From: Lactarius indigo
Lineage: Eukaryota; Basidiomycota; Agaricomycetes; Russulales; Russulaceae
DNA: 64,000 nucleotides
Direction of reading: 5' to 3'
Assembly: GCA_025766275.1 (NCBI GenBank)
Contig: JAFKAC010000106.1
Location: 119,016 to 183,015 of the forward strand
A program made the translations under genes and the position numbers. Shown in pieces: positions 45,848 to 57,283 of this stretch. Each line of letters opens with the position of its first letter. The stretch's first letter is position 1. The notes under the pieces were generated by a model, which searched no databases, was not told the DNA's origin, and was given only the letters and a program-made list of their open reading frames with translations.

Positions 45848-48800
45848 ATGTCCTTGGACAGCGCTCGAATCGCCGAATCGCATGGGAGCACATCCCAGCT
45901 ACTACGTGTCGAGGTTACTGGTATGTACTTAAATTCTAACTCATTCATGCCTTGATAATTATTGCCAGTCCTCCGAGCTCATAATGTTCCCCATATCAAG
46001 AGACAGTTTGGCCTGAAGAGACGGTTCTTTGTCAATGTGGCCAATGGGGCTACAATTGTGAAAACAAGAGGCGTTCAGATCGATGGACAGACGTTGCAGT
46101 GGAACCAGACCCTTGATTCCTTGTAGGATTTCCTTTCTCAATGTGTTTTTTTTTTGGTTACATAAACACTCCTCAGTTCTACACAACGGTCTTCACATCT
46201 TATACTTCGTCTGTATGCGAAGCGATCTGCACGTTCCGATATCCTAATTGGAATGCATGAGACGCCGATACCTGTCGCATCCCAGAGTGGTTCGTCTCTG
46301 TTTAGATTTTCTGTTCATTCAACTAACTGAACGTCTCGTGCGTAGGTCTTCCTTTTGTTCTCAGTAATGGCAACGGGGAAGCTGGACAGTCGAGCCAGCC
46401 GGTCACACTTTACTTAACGATCACTGTGTGGGCGAACATACCTACTCCGGTCTTTCCCACCAACCCCCCCGAAATACCGACCAGAGTAGACGACACTTCC
46501 GCTGAAGAAACTACTAAGCTCTCTGTGGTTCCAGACTCCGGGAGACCTGTCCCCGAACCTCTTTTACCCTCGCCAGGTCCCCTTTCCGAGTCTATCGAGG
46601 CTGGCGCCTCTATGACACATGGCCAGAAGGCTCAGATTGCCCTCCTTCGCGCTGATGAAGTTAAGGAGTCGATTGACGGAAAGAATACATGGAGGGCGGC
46701 TGTTAGCAGAATCAAGTGGGTGATGGACACCGTAAGCCCATTTGCGGAAGTGCGTGCAATATGCGTTCTTCCTTTCTTCGACTGAGCCGACTTTCGCTCT
46801 CAGCTCCACCCGTTCGCAAAGATGGCATATGACTTGGTTTCGGCCATCCCCGAGGTACATCAGGTTGTGTTATTGTTGGAAGGAAACACTTATGCCGGAT
46901 ACTAGGTACTCATAGGACAGTATGAATACGACGACAACGTTCTCAGCCTAATTGAAGCCATGCACGACGCGTTTGATTTCACGCACCACGAAGACACTTT
47001 GAAATCCATCAAGCCCGACTCTAAGCAGGCTGAGATCCTTACTCTCGTGCTACAGGATGTCTGTAGCTGCAGTGACTTTATCCAATCGTATGCGAAGGAC
47101 TCACAATTCTGTATGTTATCTTCATCTTCTCTGTTGGCAGGTGTAAACATGTGATCTTCAGGGAAGCGGACGTTCAAGAATATGGGTGGAGGAGTCGCCA
47201 AAGAAATCGAGGACTTGTCCGCCGCCCTCGTGGAACATCGAAGGGCTTTCTTGGATCACGCTGTCATCACCACGGAGATAACTGCGTTCCAAATTCTGGA
47301 TGGCGTAGGAATACTTTCGGCTAAGGTGGACGGGATATCTACTCAGCTTGAGTGGGTGTCAGGCCAAGTTTCAGACGCTGGTACGTAATCCCGATAGCTT
47401 GTGGCTAATCAATCTGATAATCGTCATAGAACTCGATGCAAAAATCAGAGAAATCCCGTATGGGACAGGCTCGCGCTTCACACCTGAGAAGGGCTGTCTC
47501 ACGGGAACACGCAAGGCCTTCCTGGACTTCATCGTCAATTGGGTGAACGATCCCGCTTCCGAGCGTAGTCTTGTTCTTTTCGGGCAAGCGGGCACGGGAA
47601 AGTCATCCATTGCGCATGCAATCGCACGTCGCTTCGATAAAATGCACCGTCTTACGACATCTTTTATTTTTTTGCGGAAGGAACAATCCAGACGGGAGGC
47701 CTATCATCTCTTCACGACTCTTGCTCGTGATCTCTCTGACCGCTATCCTTCGTTTAAAACCGCGCTGGGAAGGGTCGTCAGGGGTAACTCCTCTCTTCGA
47801 GTCGGAATCCGTGACTATAGCACCTTGTTTAAATCCCTTATCCTGGAACCGCTTAGAGATCTACACATCGTCGGTCCCATTCTCGTTGTAATTGATGCCT
47901 TAGACGAAAGTGGGGACGTCACTAGTGAAAATGGGTTACACAAATTTCTTGCTCAAAACCTCTCTAGACTGCCGTCGAACTTCCGCGTGTTCATCACCTC
48001 ACGGCGGGAGGATGGTCTCGAGTCCGCGTTCGTTGGAGCTCCGTCAGTCCGCATCAAACAAATGGATGATTTGGAGCTAGCTGCTACAACGCATGACGAT
48101 ATTCTCGCATTTCTTCAGGAGAAGCTCCCTTCAGACGAGTTCAACCATTATGGCGACGAGTTGGCAAAAAGAGCAGAGGGATTATTCCAGTGGGCCGCAG
48201 TCGCATGCGGATACATCCTTAAGCCCCCTGGTTCCTTTGGTTTTAGCAAGAAAAAGTGTATTGAGCATCTTCTGAGACTCTCCGCGGATTACCATGGACA
48301 AGACCCGTTAGACGAGCTGTACAAAGAAGTTCTAGAAGGGTATTTTATACACCAAGCAGCGCGACTTCTATTCCGCTCTGTCGTTGGGCAGCTCATTGCT
48401 ACATTTGAACCCCTCTCCATTCACTCCCTGATCACTCTACGACACCACATCTCCGATGACGACGGCGATTATAGTTCTGTTGTTGAGATGCTCCGTCACC
48501 TTGGTTCATTGCTGAGTAATGTCAATTCAGCTGATCAAGACCTTCCCATCATCCCTCTCCATACGTCATTCCGCGATTTCCTCACAAATAAAGAGAAGAG
48601 TGGCGATTTTTGTGTTAGCCTTCAGGGCGCTCACCATCAATTGGCCCATTCCTGTCTCGGTCTACTGCTCAAAGATCTCAAATTTAACATCTGCAATCTC
48701 GAGTCGTCATATCTCGCTAATAAAGACGTCAAGGACCTTAACTCCCGCGTCGAGAAATACATCTCACCGGCACTGTTATATGCCTGTCGTTTCTGGGACG

Positions 48801-51291
48801 ACCATTTGGAACACATTGATCTCGAAACTGATTTGTTTCGAAAACTTCGAACTTTCTTTGAGAAGAAACTTCTCTTTTGGTTGGAGACCCTCAGCTTGAC
48901 AAGTGATGTGGGACTTGCCTCGGCAGCGTGCTCGGCTCTGATCGCGTGGTTAGCCTCTGATCAAGGTGTGAGTACAATTGTTTTCGACGATCAAGGGAAA
49001 TATATAACTAATGACTGCGATCGCAACAGGTTCTTCGGACAGAGCTAGAGAAATTTAGGTTGTTCGTCAATGATGCCTCTGTGTTCATACGATATTTCGG
49101 GGCGGCCATGGCAAAGAGTGCTCCGCATGTCTACCTTTCTGCTCTACCATATGTGCCGACTCGTTCGCCTGTCTCTGCACATTATTCCAAATTGTTTCCT
49201 CGAATTTTACGCGTGGAACGTGGACGATTATCTCACTGGCCATCGTCGGAGTTGGTGATTTCAAACGTCGGGGACAAGGTCAACTCCATTGCACTCTCGC
49301 CAGACGGCCAGCGCATCGTCTCAGGTTTGAAAAATCGAACAATCCGCGTGTGGAACGCCACAACCGGAGAGAATGTAGGAGGGACATTTACCGGACACAC
49401 GGATTCTGTCACGTCTGTGGCATTCTCGCCAGATGCCCAGTACATCGTCTCAGGTTCGAAGGACCGAACAATTCGCGTATGGAACGCCGCGACTGGAGAG
49501 AACGTGGCAGGCCCTTTTACCGGACACACAGATCCAGTTACATCCGTTGCAACCTCGCCAGATGGCCGGCGCATCGTCTCAGGCTCGCAAGATCAAACAA
49601 TTCGTGTGTGGAACATCATGACGGGGGAGACGGATGCAGGCCCATGTACTGGACACACGTCTCCGGTCAGGTCTGTCGCATTCTCGCCAGATGGTCAACG
49701 CGTCGTCTCAGGCTCAAACGACCGAACAATTCGTATGTGGGATACCACAACTGGAGAACAAGTCGCAGACCCTTTCACCGGACATACGGATTCCGTCAGC
49801 TGTGTCGCGTTCTCGCCGGATGGCGATTGCATCGTCTCGTGCTCTTTCGATCGAACAATTCGTGTGTGGAATGCCACGACTGGGGAGAATGTTGCAGGCC
49901 CATTTACCGGACACGCGTCTTCTGTATGGTCTGTGGCGTTCTCGCCGGACGGCCAACGCATCGTCTCGGGCTCTTTCGATAAAACGATTCGTGTGTGGGA
50001 TGCTACGACGGGAGAGAACGTTGCGGGCCCTTTCATTGGACACACGGCTTCGGTCACATCTGTGACATTCTCACCAGACGGTCAGCGTATCATCTCAGGC
50101 ACAGAGGACCGAACGATTCGCGTGTGGAACGCCACGGCGGAAGAAACAGATGCAGGCACGTTTATCGGACACACATCTCCTGTCTTGTCCGTGGCATTCT
50201 CGCCAGGTGGTCAACGCGTCGTCTCAGGCTCGAAGGATCAAACAATTCGCGTGTGGAACGCCACGACGGGAGAAAGTGTCGCAGGCCCTTTTACTGGACA
50301 TATGGACACGGTCACCTCTGTAGCATTCTCTCCAGATGGCCAGCGCGTCGTCTCGTGCTCTTCCGATCGAACGATTCGCGTGTGGGACGCTACGACGGGA
50401 GAGAACGTGGCAGCCCCGTTTACTGGACATACAAATTGGGTCTGGTCTGTCGCATTCTCGTCAGATGGCCAGCGCATCGTATCAGGATCGAAGGATCGAA
50501 CAATTTGTGTGTGGAACGCTACGACGGGAGAGAAAATGGTCGGCCCTTTCATTGGACACAATGATTGGGTAAGGTCTGTGGCATTCTCGCCAGATGGCCT
50601 GCGTATTGTCTCGGGCTCGAACGATCGAACGGTTCGTGTGTGGGACGCTACGACAGGAGAGGAAGTGGTAGGCCCATGTTTCGGACACAAGTCTTGGGTC
50701 TGGTCTGTGGCAATCTCGCCAGACGGTCAGCGCATCGCTTCAGGCTCGGAAGATCAAACAATCCGTGTGTGGAACGCCGCAACCGGAGTGAACGTGGCCG
50801 GCCCATTTATTGGCCACAATATGGTCATGTGTGTGGCATTCTCGCCAGATGGTTTGCGCATCGTCTCTGGCTCGAACGATCGAACAGTTCGCGTATGGGA
50901 TGCCGCTACGGGAGAGACAGTGGGAGGCCCGTTTACTGGACACACGTCCCCGGTCAGGTCTGTCGCGTTCTCACCAGACGGCCAGCGCATTATCTCGGGT
51001 TCAGAAGATCGAAGAATTCGCGCGTGGAACATCACAGCCGGAGAGTGTCGCACTGTCTCGTCAGGAAACACGGAAACTACCAGAAACGTCAACTTCACTG
51101 ACCACTCCGTGATCAATGACGAGGGATGGATATTCGGTAGTGAAGGAGAACTTTTAATGTGGATCCCGCGAATACATTGGGCAGGTCTTCACCGCCCAAA
51201 TAATATCTGGGTCGCTGGAGAATACGAAACCCGCATGGATCTTTCTACTTTCATGCACGGAAAAAGTTGGACTACTTGTATTGACACTTAG
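45848..51291 (+). CDS. NLR/STAND protein: C2 - NACHT - 14 WD40 repeats
   Basis: Fungal NOD-like receptor; relatives (Podospora HET-E/D/R) act in allorecognition and programmed cell death. Exons 45848-45920, 45969-46122, 46177-46289, 46346-46749, 46804-46854, 46906-47110, 47162-47380, 47430-48967 and 49030-51291 join to 1672 aa. A C2-like N-terminal domain (residues about 18-140: LLRVEVTVLRAHNVPHIKRQ; SHLILRLYAKRSARSDILIG) may bind membranes. A helical region follows to about 400, then NACHT: Walker A LVLFGQAGTGKSS (about 455-467), Walker B ILVVIDALDES, and ITSRRE sensor. A helical linker leads to WD40 repeats (about 1000-1600), 43 residues each, nearly identical. The last 90 residues are unique. 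All junctions keep frame, so the gene appears functional. The effector role of the C2 module is inference. Confidence 0.93.
49271..51030 (+). repeat. Tandem array of 14 WD40-coding repeats, 129 bp each
   Basis: Each unit encodes about 43 residues with core GHxxxVxSVAFSPDGQRIVS and RTIRVWNATTGE. Units differ mainly in the three residues after GH, in the residue after the following V, and in the loop before RTIR. The thirteenth inter-blade loop (near 50815, GHNMVMCVAF) is one codon shorter. Fourteen units fit two seven-bladed propellers. Confidence 0.92.
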
Positions 51292-51663
51292 ATAGAATCG
51301 CTCTAGCAATCTATGATTATTTTTTCGGTGTTTCGAAATGTAACGTAATGTGAATATTGTGAATGGCGGGATCGCTACGGGGGGAGTTCTGGGCTTGGAC
51401 GGGCCGGGTCCTCGAAGGTCTGGCACGCGATCCGGATTCGCACAACGAACAGTCTTCCGGTCAAGAATGAATATATATCGCCCCATTTCTATTACAGTAA
51501 ATGCCCCAAATAAATGTACGGTAGATAAATATTGCCAGTATCATGGTGATGCTACCGTACTGTGGTGTCCAAGACACAGAAGAATCGAGACTGCCATATC
51601 ATCGACATCAACCCATACGATCGCACGCTCCCGTGCAGCGCAACCTACGTCGACCGGATTCAC
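51292..51663. other. Convergent intergenic between NLR and RAD4
   Basis: 3' flanks of two convergent genes; no coding features. Confidence 0.6.
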
Positions 51664-54600
51664 TTACTTTTTGCGCACACGAAGTACGCGATCAGACGTC
51701 GGCACGGACACGGGTACCGCTGGCGCCGCTCCCCGACCTCGGCCCGCGGCCCGCGTGCGCGCGCGCTTCGCACCCCGTGGCCGCTCATCTGCTTCCTCGA
51801 TCCCACTGTCAACGCCATCGGGCCGCGCATCGCCCATCCACTCGTCCTCATCCTCATCCTCACTCTCGCGCGCACGCGCACGTTTCTTACCCGTCCTCGC
51901 CTCCCCGTTCGCCTTCGGACGTGCCCTAGGCGGCGCGCGACGACGGCGCGGGGTGGCGGCAGAAGTTGCACCTTCCTCCCCTTGTTCGGACGCGTCGCCT
52001 TGTTCTTGTCCTTGCGCCGTCGCGGCAGCCTCCGCTTCAGCGGCTAGCTCGGCCATCGACTTGGGCATGCCTCGACTTGGGCTGGGCAGTAGCCCTTCCG
52101 CGGGACGATCACGGTCACTCCGCTCGTCTAAACTGGGTCCTTCGCCTGCATCGTTGCACTCGGCCTCGGCCTCGTCGAGGGACATTGCGAACGCTGGCTC
52201 GGGTGCGGGTGTCGGCGTGCGGCCGTTGGGTTCCGGGGAGCGTGGAGGCGATGAGAAGATGACGTGGGTAGGTCGCGGGAGGCTATACGGCTGCACGACG
52301 TCGCCCACGCTCGTGAGGAAGCCCCCTCCGCCACCGCCCTCGTCTTGATCGCCGCCCTCATCGTCATTCCCGCTCGGGGGTGGATCCGTGGTGGTGGTTG
52401 GAGTCCCGTATTGCTCGCGCATGCGTTGGCGGATGCGCAGGCCGCGTACGAGCTTCGTCCATCGCTTGAGGACGGCCTGGTGGCGCTTCTCCTGCTCCTT
52501 CTGCGTCGCGGCGTGCTCGGCTTCCCAGTACGCCTGTACCACGCGATCAGCGAGACGAAGAAGGGAAGGCGTTCCTGCTGTCCTCACCTCACGAACCGTG
52601 TCTTCGTTTTCCGCGGAGACGACTACGCCAGAGATCACCGGGAACGCCTTACCCTTCCGAAACTCGAAGCTAGTCTGGTCACACACAGAACGACGCACGC
52701 AGCACGCACAAGTATTGTAGGCAGTGTGGACTGGGGTGTCAGATTACTATGGCTTTATTGGGATAGGTTACTCACCACAGCCTCCGCATAATCGAAGCCT
52801 AACTGACGGGCGATTTTGGCCGCGCCCTTGTCTGTACATGGCAACAGAAGCGAGTGAATGAGACGTAAGCGGCAAGCATGCAGGGTAACAAATGCGAGGC
52901 GCACGTGGAATATATGCAGCTCCGGCGGGAAGCATAGATGGCGTGTACAAATCAATGTTCCCGAAGTTATTCTTCGGGATTCTACCCTGAATTCACAGAA
53001 GTCACGTAAGCCCGTCCTCGTAAACGGAGGAAAGAAACTCCGTTGGGAATGGCAGCGAAGACCAAACGTACGTCGATCACAGGCGGCGGGACATATCTCT
53101 CTGTCTGCCTCTCCGCGTACAGACCCTGCATAACATCACTGCTTCCATTCGCACCCTCGGCGCCCGCACGGAACTCGAGCTCTCGCCGGCGACTCAAAGT
53201 CACCGCGCGTTGTTTGACGTACTTGAGTGGTTGCTCGCCAGCGCGCACAACGCGTCCCGAGCGCATCCAGTTATCCGCTGCCTTGAGATGCAGAACTTGG
53301 CTGCGAGAATAGACGGACTCGCCGCGGAACGTGCCGAGTTCGGGTGCATCTTGAGAGATGATCTGATCTCGCAACAAGTGCCGTTCCAGAACATAACTAA
53401 ATGTAGTGGGACTATGTGTGAGCTTGGACACGAAACAAGAAGTAGAAGCCACGTACAAGGGATGATCTTTGAAACCCCCGAGTGTAGTCGGCATTCCCTC
53501 TGTAAACTGGTTGACAACCAACTCGTCATCCTCAATGTCGTCTCGGTGCTTCAACAACCGAAACCATATTAGAATATGAAAAGAAGTATTAAGCCTTGGT
53601 CGCGCACCAATTTATATGGCCGCGTGACGGTCTGCATCACTTGCTCCCACCATTCCCGACGACCTCTCCCACCAGATTGCACTTTGGTGACTTTGGCGCT
53701 GTACTGCTTGGCGTATCGAGGAGTGACATCGCGCATGTACCCGTCTTCCTCGACCGCTAGTACGTACGTCATGCGATTATCCACCTTTGATCGGCGTGGC
53801 GCTGTGCCAACGGGAGTAGGGTCGAAAACCTTGCGCTTGTTAACGATAGCACGAATAGGATCAACGGGGAGCCAGCGACCGTCAGCGCGCGAGAAAACCT
53901 CGGTCCAGAAGACAGGTGGTGTAGTGAGGGGGTCCGAGGGTTCTGAACATGCACATCACCGTCCGCACGCAAGAACTACGAGAATAGAGACGCACCGCTT
54001 TGATGCGGGGATCCTAGTTTTCGCCCAACGCTCTTCGTCTTCCGAAGCTTTATTGTGTGCGCCTTTCTCCCATTTCCTTTTCCATTTACAGGCGATGTCT
54101 CGTCTTCAGAGTCCCCGTCCACCTGCATGTGATCCCCGGACGAGTACTCGTCCCGCCCCTCCTGCGCATATTCGTTGTTGTTCCTTCCTGCGTTACCCCG
54201 TTCAACGCCTTTCCCCTTGGGGTTAGCCCCTTTGGGCTTTGTAGGCGCCTTGGGTCGACCGACGTTTGTCTGCCATGGTACGCTTTGTAAACTTACCACA
54301 AGACGCGAAGGTATCCCGAGAGCGCGACAGAGAGCAGTGAAGAGCTGAGAGCTAACGTCCCGCGAGCCCGAGCGCATGAGTGCGTGTTTCATAAGGCTCT
54401 TCGCGCTGCGCACAATCTCTACCTCGCTGTCATCCTCTAGCAGGTCGATATCCGGTGGGAGAGCCTTTCCTTTCCCTTTCTTATCTGAACCGTCGATAAG
54501 ACCCATGGAGAGAAGGACCTGCTGGACGTCTTCGAACGTGCGGCTGCAGAGATGCCCGGTGGGCTTTACTGTGAAGAAGGTATCCGCCCACCATGTCGCA

Positions 54601-55139
54601 AGACGCGACATGGCCAGCTCAAACAGGTAACCACGCTTGACGTCGTCTGGGATACGGGATTTGTGAATCATCGCGAAGGAGTTGTGGATTGCGAGAGGGG
54701 TGAGCGACAGGAGGCGTGCCTGGGCTCTAAAGTTAGGACAGAAGAAAGGGGAAAAGAGAGCCGGACGCACTTGAAGAAGCTCGTCGTTTATCCATCTGTT
54801 CCGCTCCCGGGCGTTGGAAATCAACGCTACGGTATGCACCTTGTGACAGTCGATGCGGAGGAGACGTTCAGCCTGAGAGATGCCGCCTGGCAGCTTCTTC
54901 CTATAATCATCTCAACACGCCCGCACAACGAGATGGAGCATGTCCACGTACTGTGTGCCATCCTTGCCTTGACCAGGGTACGCGTCGAGGGTTATTTCGA
55001 TGTTAGGTCTGGTGGACGGCCCCGCTTGATCTTCTGACACAAAATGTCCAGCTTGCGGCACTGCAACTTCCTCCCAGTCGAACTCATCTTCACTGTCACC
55101 GGAAAAATTGGCCAGCTCTTCTGCACCCTGCGTCGACAT
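51664..55139 (-). CDS. RAD4: DNA damage recognition protein Rad4 (XPC homologue)
   Basis: Binds helix-distorting lesions and starts global nucleotide-excision repair with Rad23, in the nucleus. The ATG at 55139 begins MSTQGAEELANFSGDSEDEF; many short introns follow. The transglutaminase-like fold is split, as usual, by a long basic/acidic insert: HTVALISNARERNRWINDEL, LAIHNSFAMIHKSRIPDDVK, LFTALCRALGIPSRLVVSLQ, insert (about 54300-54000), then VFSRADGRWLPVDPIRAIV. The beta-hairpin domains follow: GMPTTLGGFKDHPLYVLERH (BHD1), LGTFRGESVYSRSQVLHLKA (BHD1-2), GNIDLYTPSMLPAGAAYI-like BHD2/3, KGAAKIARQLGFDYAEAV-TS and FEFRKGKAFPVISGVVV (BHD3). The tail of about 300 residues is acidic and basic low complexity. 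The stop TAA (51664-51666) lies in AAAAAGTAAGTG, which also matches a splice donor, so a further exon is possible. Confidence 0.92.
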
Positions 55140-57283
55140 GGTGGTACCCACCCAACTGTGGGAACAGCGAACTCGTGGCCCGGTACTGGTCTGGTCGGCG
55201 ATGACTCTTACTCGCGTGCCATGTTGTCACGTGGTCGTTTTCCCACTGGGCCCGCATGAGTCACACTGGCACCAGAAACACTTGATTCTTGATGTTGGTA
55301 ACGCACGTTTTTCAGACTTATCGCGTGTACTTACGTTGAGACCCGTAGAGGGAAAAAAATAAGCACCTCCGACTCGGGCTAGATCGTGCTTCTGGACCGT
55401 GGTTCTCGGCGTCTTTATACGAGCCGATATCTCTACAGGTATTGCGAGCCGAAGTCTCTGCTCTTGCTCATAACTTCTCGTCGATAGCCCAAACACCCCT
55501 CTTCTATATCCGTTCTCTGGGTCTCATGTATCAGCACTCAGCCCACGCCATCGAGCACGGGTGATCCTCTCTGATGAGGGAAGAAGCCACCTATGAGATT
55601 AGTGGCCGGAAGCCAAGGAACTCCCTCGCTTCTCGGAGCCGATATCCGGACCATACGGGTTCAACTTCGTGCCATCGACTTCTACTCTTTTCACCTTCTA
55701 TACTCCAGTACCCGACATCGGTGTCTGCTAGCTGGGCGTTCGCTGGATCTTGACAATCCTCGTGTAGTGGTTATCTGACATCCCGATATGTCACCGGTTT
55801 CTCAGTGTAATTGGCGATGTGTTCTCAAACGCAAAAGTCAGAACGTGTGCCTTTCTTCGCCCCAATCCTGGTTGCTACAGCCTTCGCCACTGGTTCTATC
55901 TCTGTCCTCACAGTATTACCGTTTCATGACCCGGAGATTAGTCCTGTTTTGTGGGTGAGTTAAAGCCCTACGGTCGTATCATGTATCCCCAGTTTCATCA
56001 ACCAACATACTAGTCATTTGGTCTTTCGTGCAGATGGTTGCCTTTACCTCAGAACCCCGGCTCGAAATCTTGAGGCAAGACTATTTTTGTTCCGGAGGTC
56101 TTCTTCCTCGTGTTTCTGAATTTAAGGGCATAACTGTATCGATATGTATCCGTAGGTGACCCATCAAATATTGTCCTTGATTCTCGGCCGCTCCAGGCCA
56201 CTCGGAAATTTCTTACTAGCCTATTATATCTCACGCAAGATGCTTGAGTTCGTTTCAGACCTCATCCCTTCATACCGCGTGGCTTTTGCAATTAACGTTT
56301 GGTAGAGCACCAATCCCGGCGATTTCTGGGGCGGGGAGCGCATCTATTTTTGGCGGGTCAATCTATTTTTGTGAGTAGTATCACACTTACCCTCACTTTT
56401 GGGGTGTTTCCCTCATTTTCGCGGAAGCATGACCCCCTCAACCTGTAAACGACAGGTATGATGTCGGTTTCCTTGTTGGACTCTCGAAGACACGACCTCG
56501 CACTGGGTAACGACGACCCAGAAGCACGTCCACTAGGTTGCACCTCTCATCTCGTTACTGCTACGGTGTTCAGAGCAAAACGTATCGTCACTAAACCATC
56601 GTAGACCTGTCGGCCGATAGCAGCGTCTACGATGGCGAGCGACAGTACCGCGCCCGACATTGCCACCGCGTTTCGTCATTGGCCCTGCTGTTATAGGAAA
56701 CGGGTTATTGATTACCAGCGACTGGTTTCATGTCCTATTGTGTTGGTGTCTGATTGGAGGAAAGCCCACACTCGCTCCGTGATGGCGCTAAAATGATTCG
56801 TCACGACCTCGACCCCAGCTGACACGACGACTGAACTTGTGATGTTTATTGATCTAATTACCGCAGTCCTCTTGGGTAAACTAAATACGGCACCCCGGTT
56901 AACGTATTATGCATGTTCTTCCACGGTACCTAAGGAGGTTCCTTGAATATACGTGTCTCTCACTGGAACTGTAGTTCGCTACGACTGGTCTTAGTCTATG
57001 GCGAATATGATTTAAAACCTCTCAATAATGCGTAGTTACTACGCCCACGCTGTCTGACTCCTCTGACGAAGCGTGTTTCACCTGTAAAGTGCGGCTGGTG
57101 GGCTTAATTTGAGGAAACGATGCCAGCGGCTTGAGCCTAGATGGCGGCCCGGGCTCCTTCCCCCCGGTCCGCCCCGCAATGGCTCCATCTCCATCGGCTC
57201 CGATGGAGCTCAGAAGGCCGAGGCACCTTCACAGTCTCGGGTCTGCAATACGCTGCCCATTGACAGGGCTCGGGTCCACTGAC
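55140..57283. other. Divergent intergenic between RAD4 and the MFS gene
   Basis: 2.1 kb shared upstream region. No ORF with domain-like composition; it may contain old decayed DNA. Confidence 0.5.

Noticed and set aside
49233..51116. Long antisense and off-frame ORFs across the WD40 array
   Set aside because: They arise from the repetitive codon pattern of the true plus-strand frame, which has clear WD40 motifs and correct splice joins.
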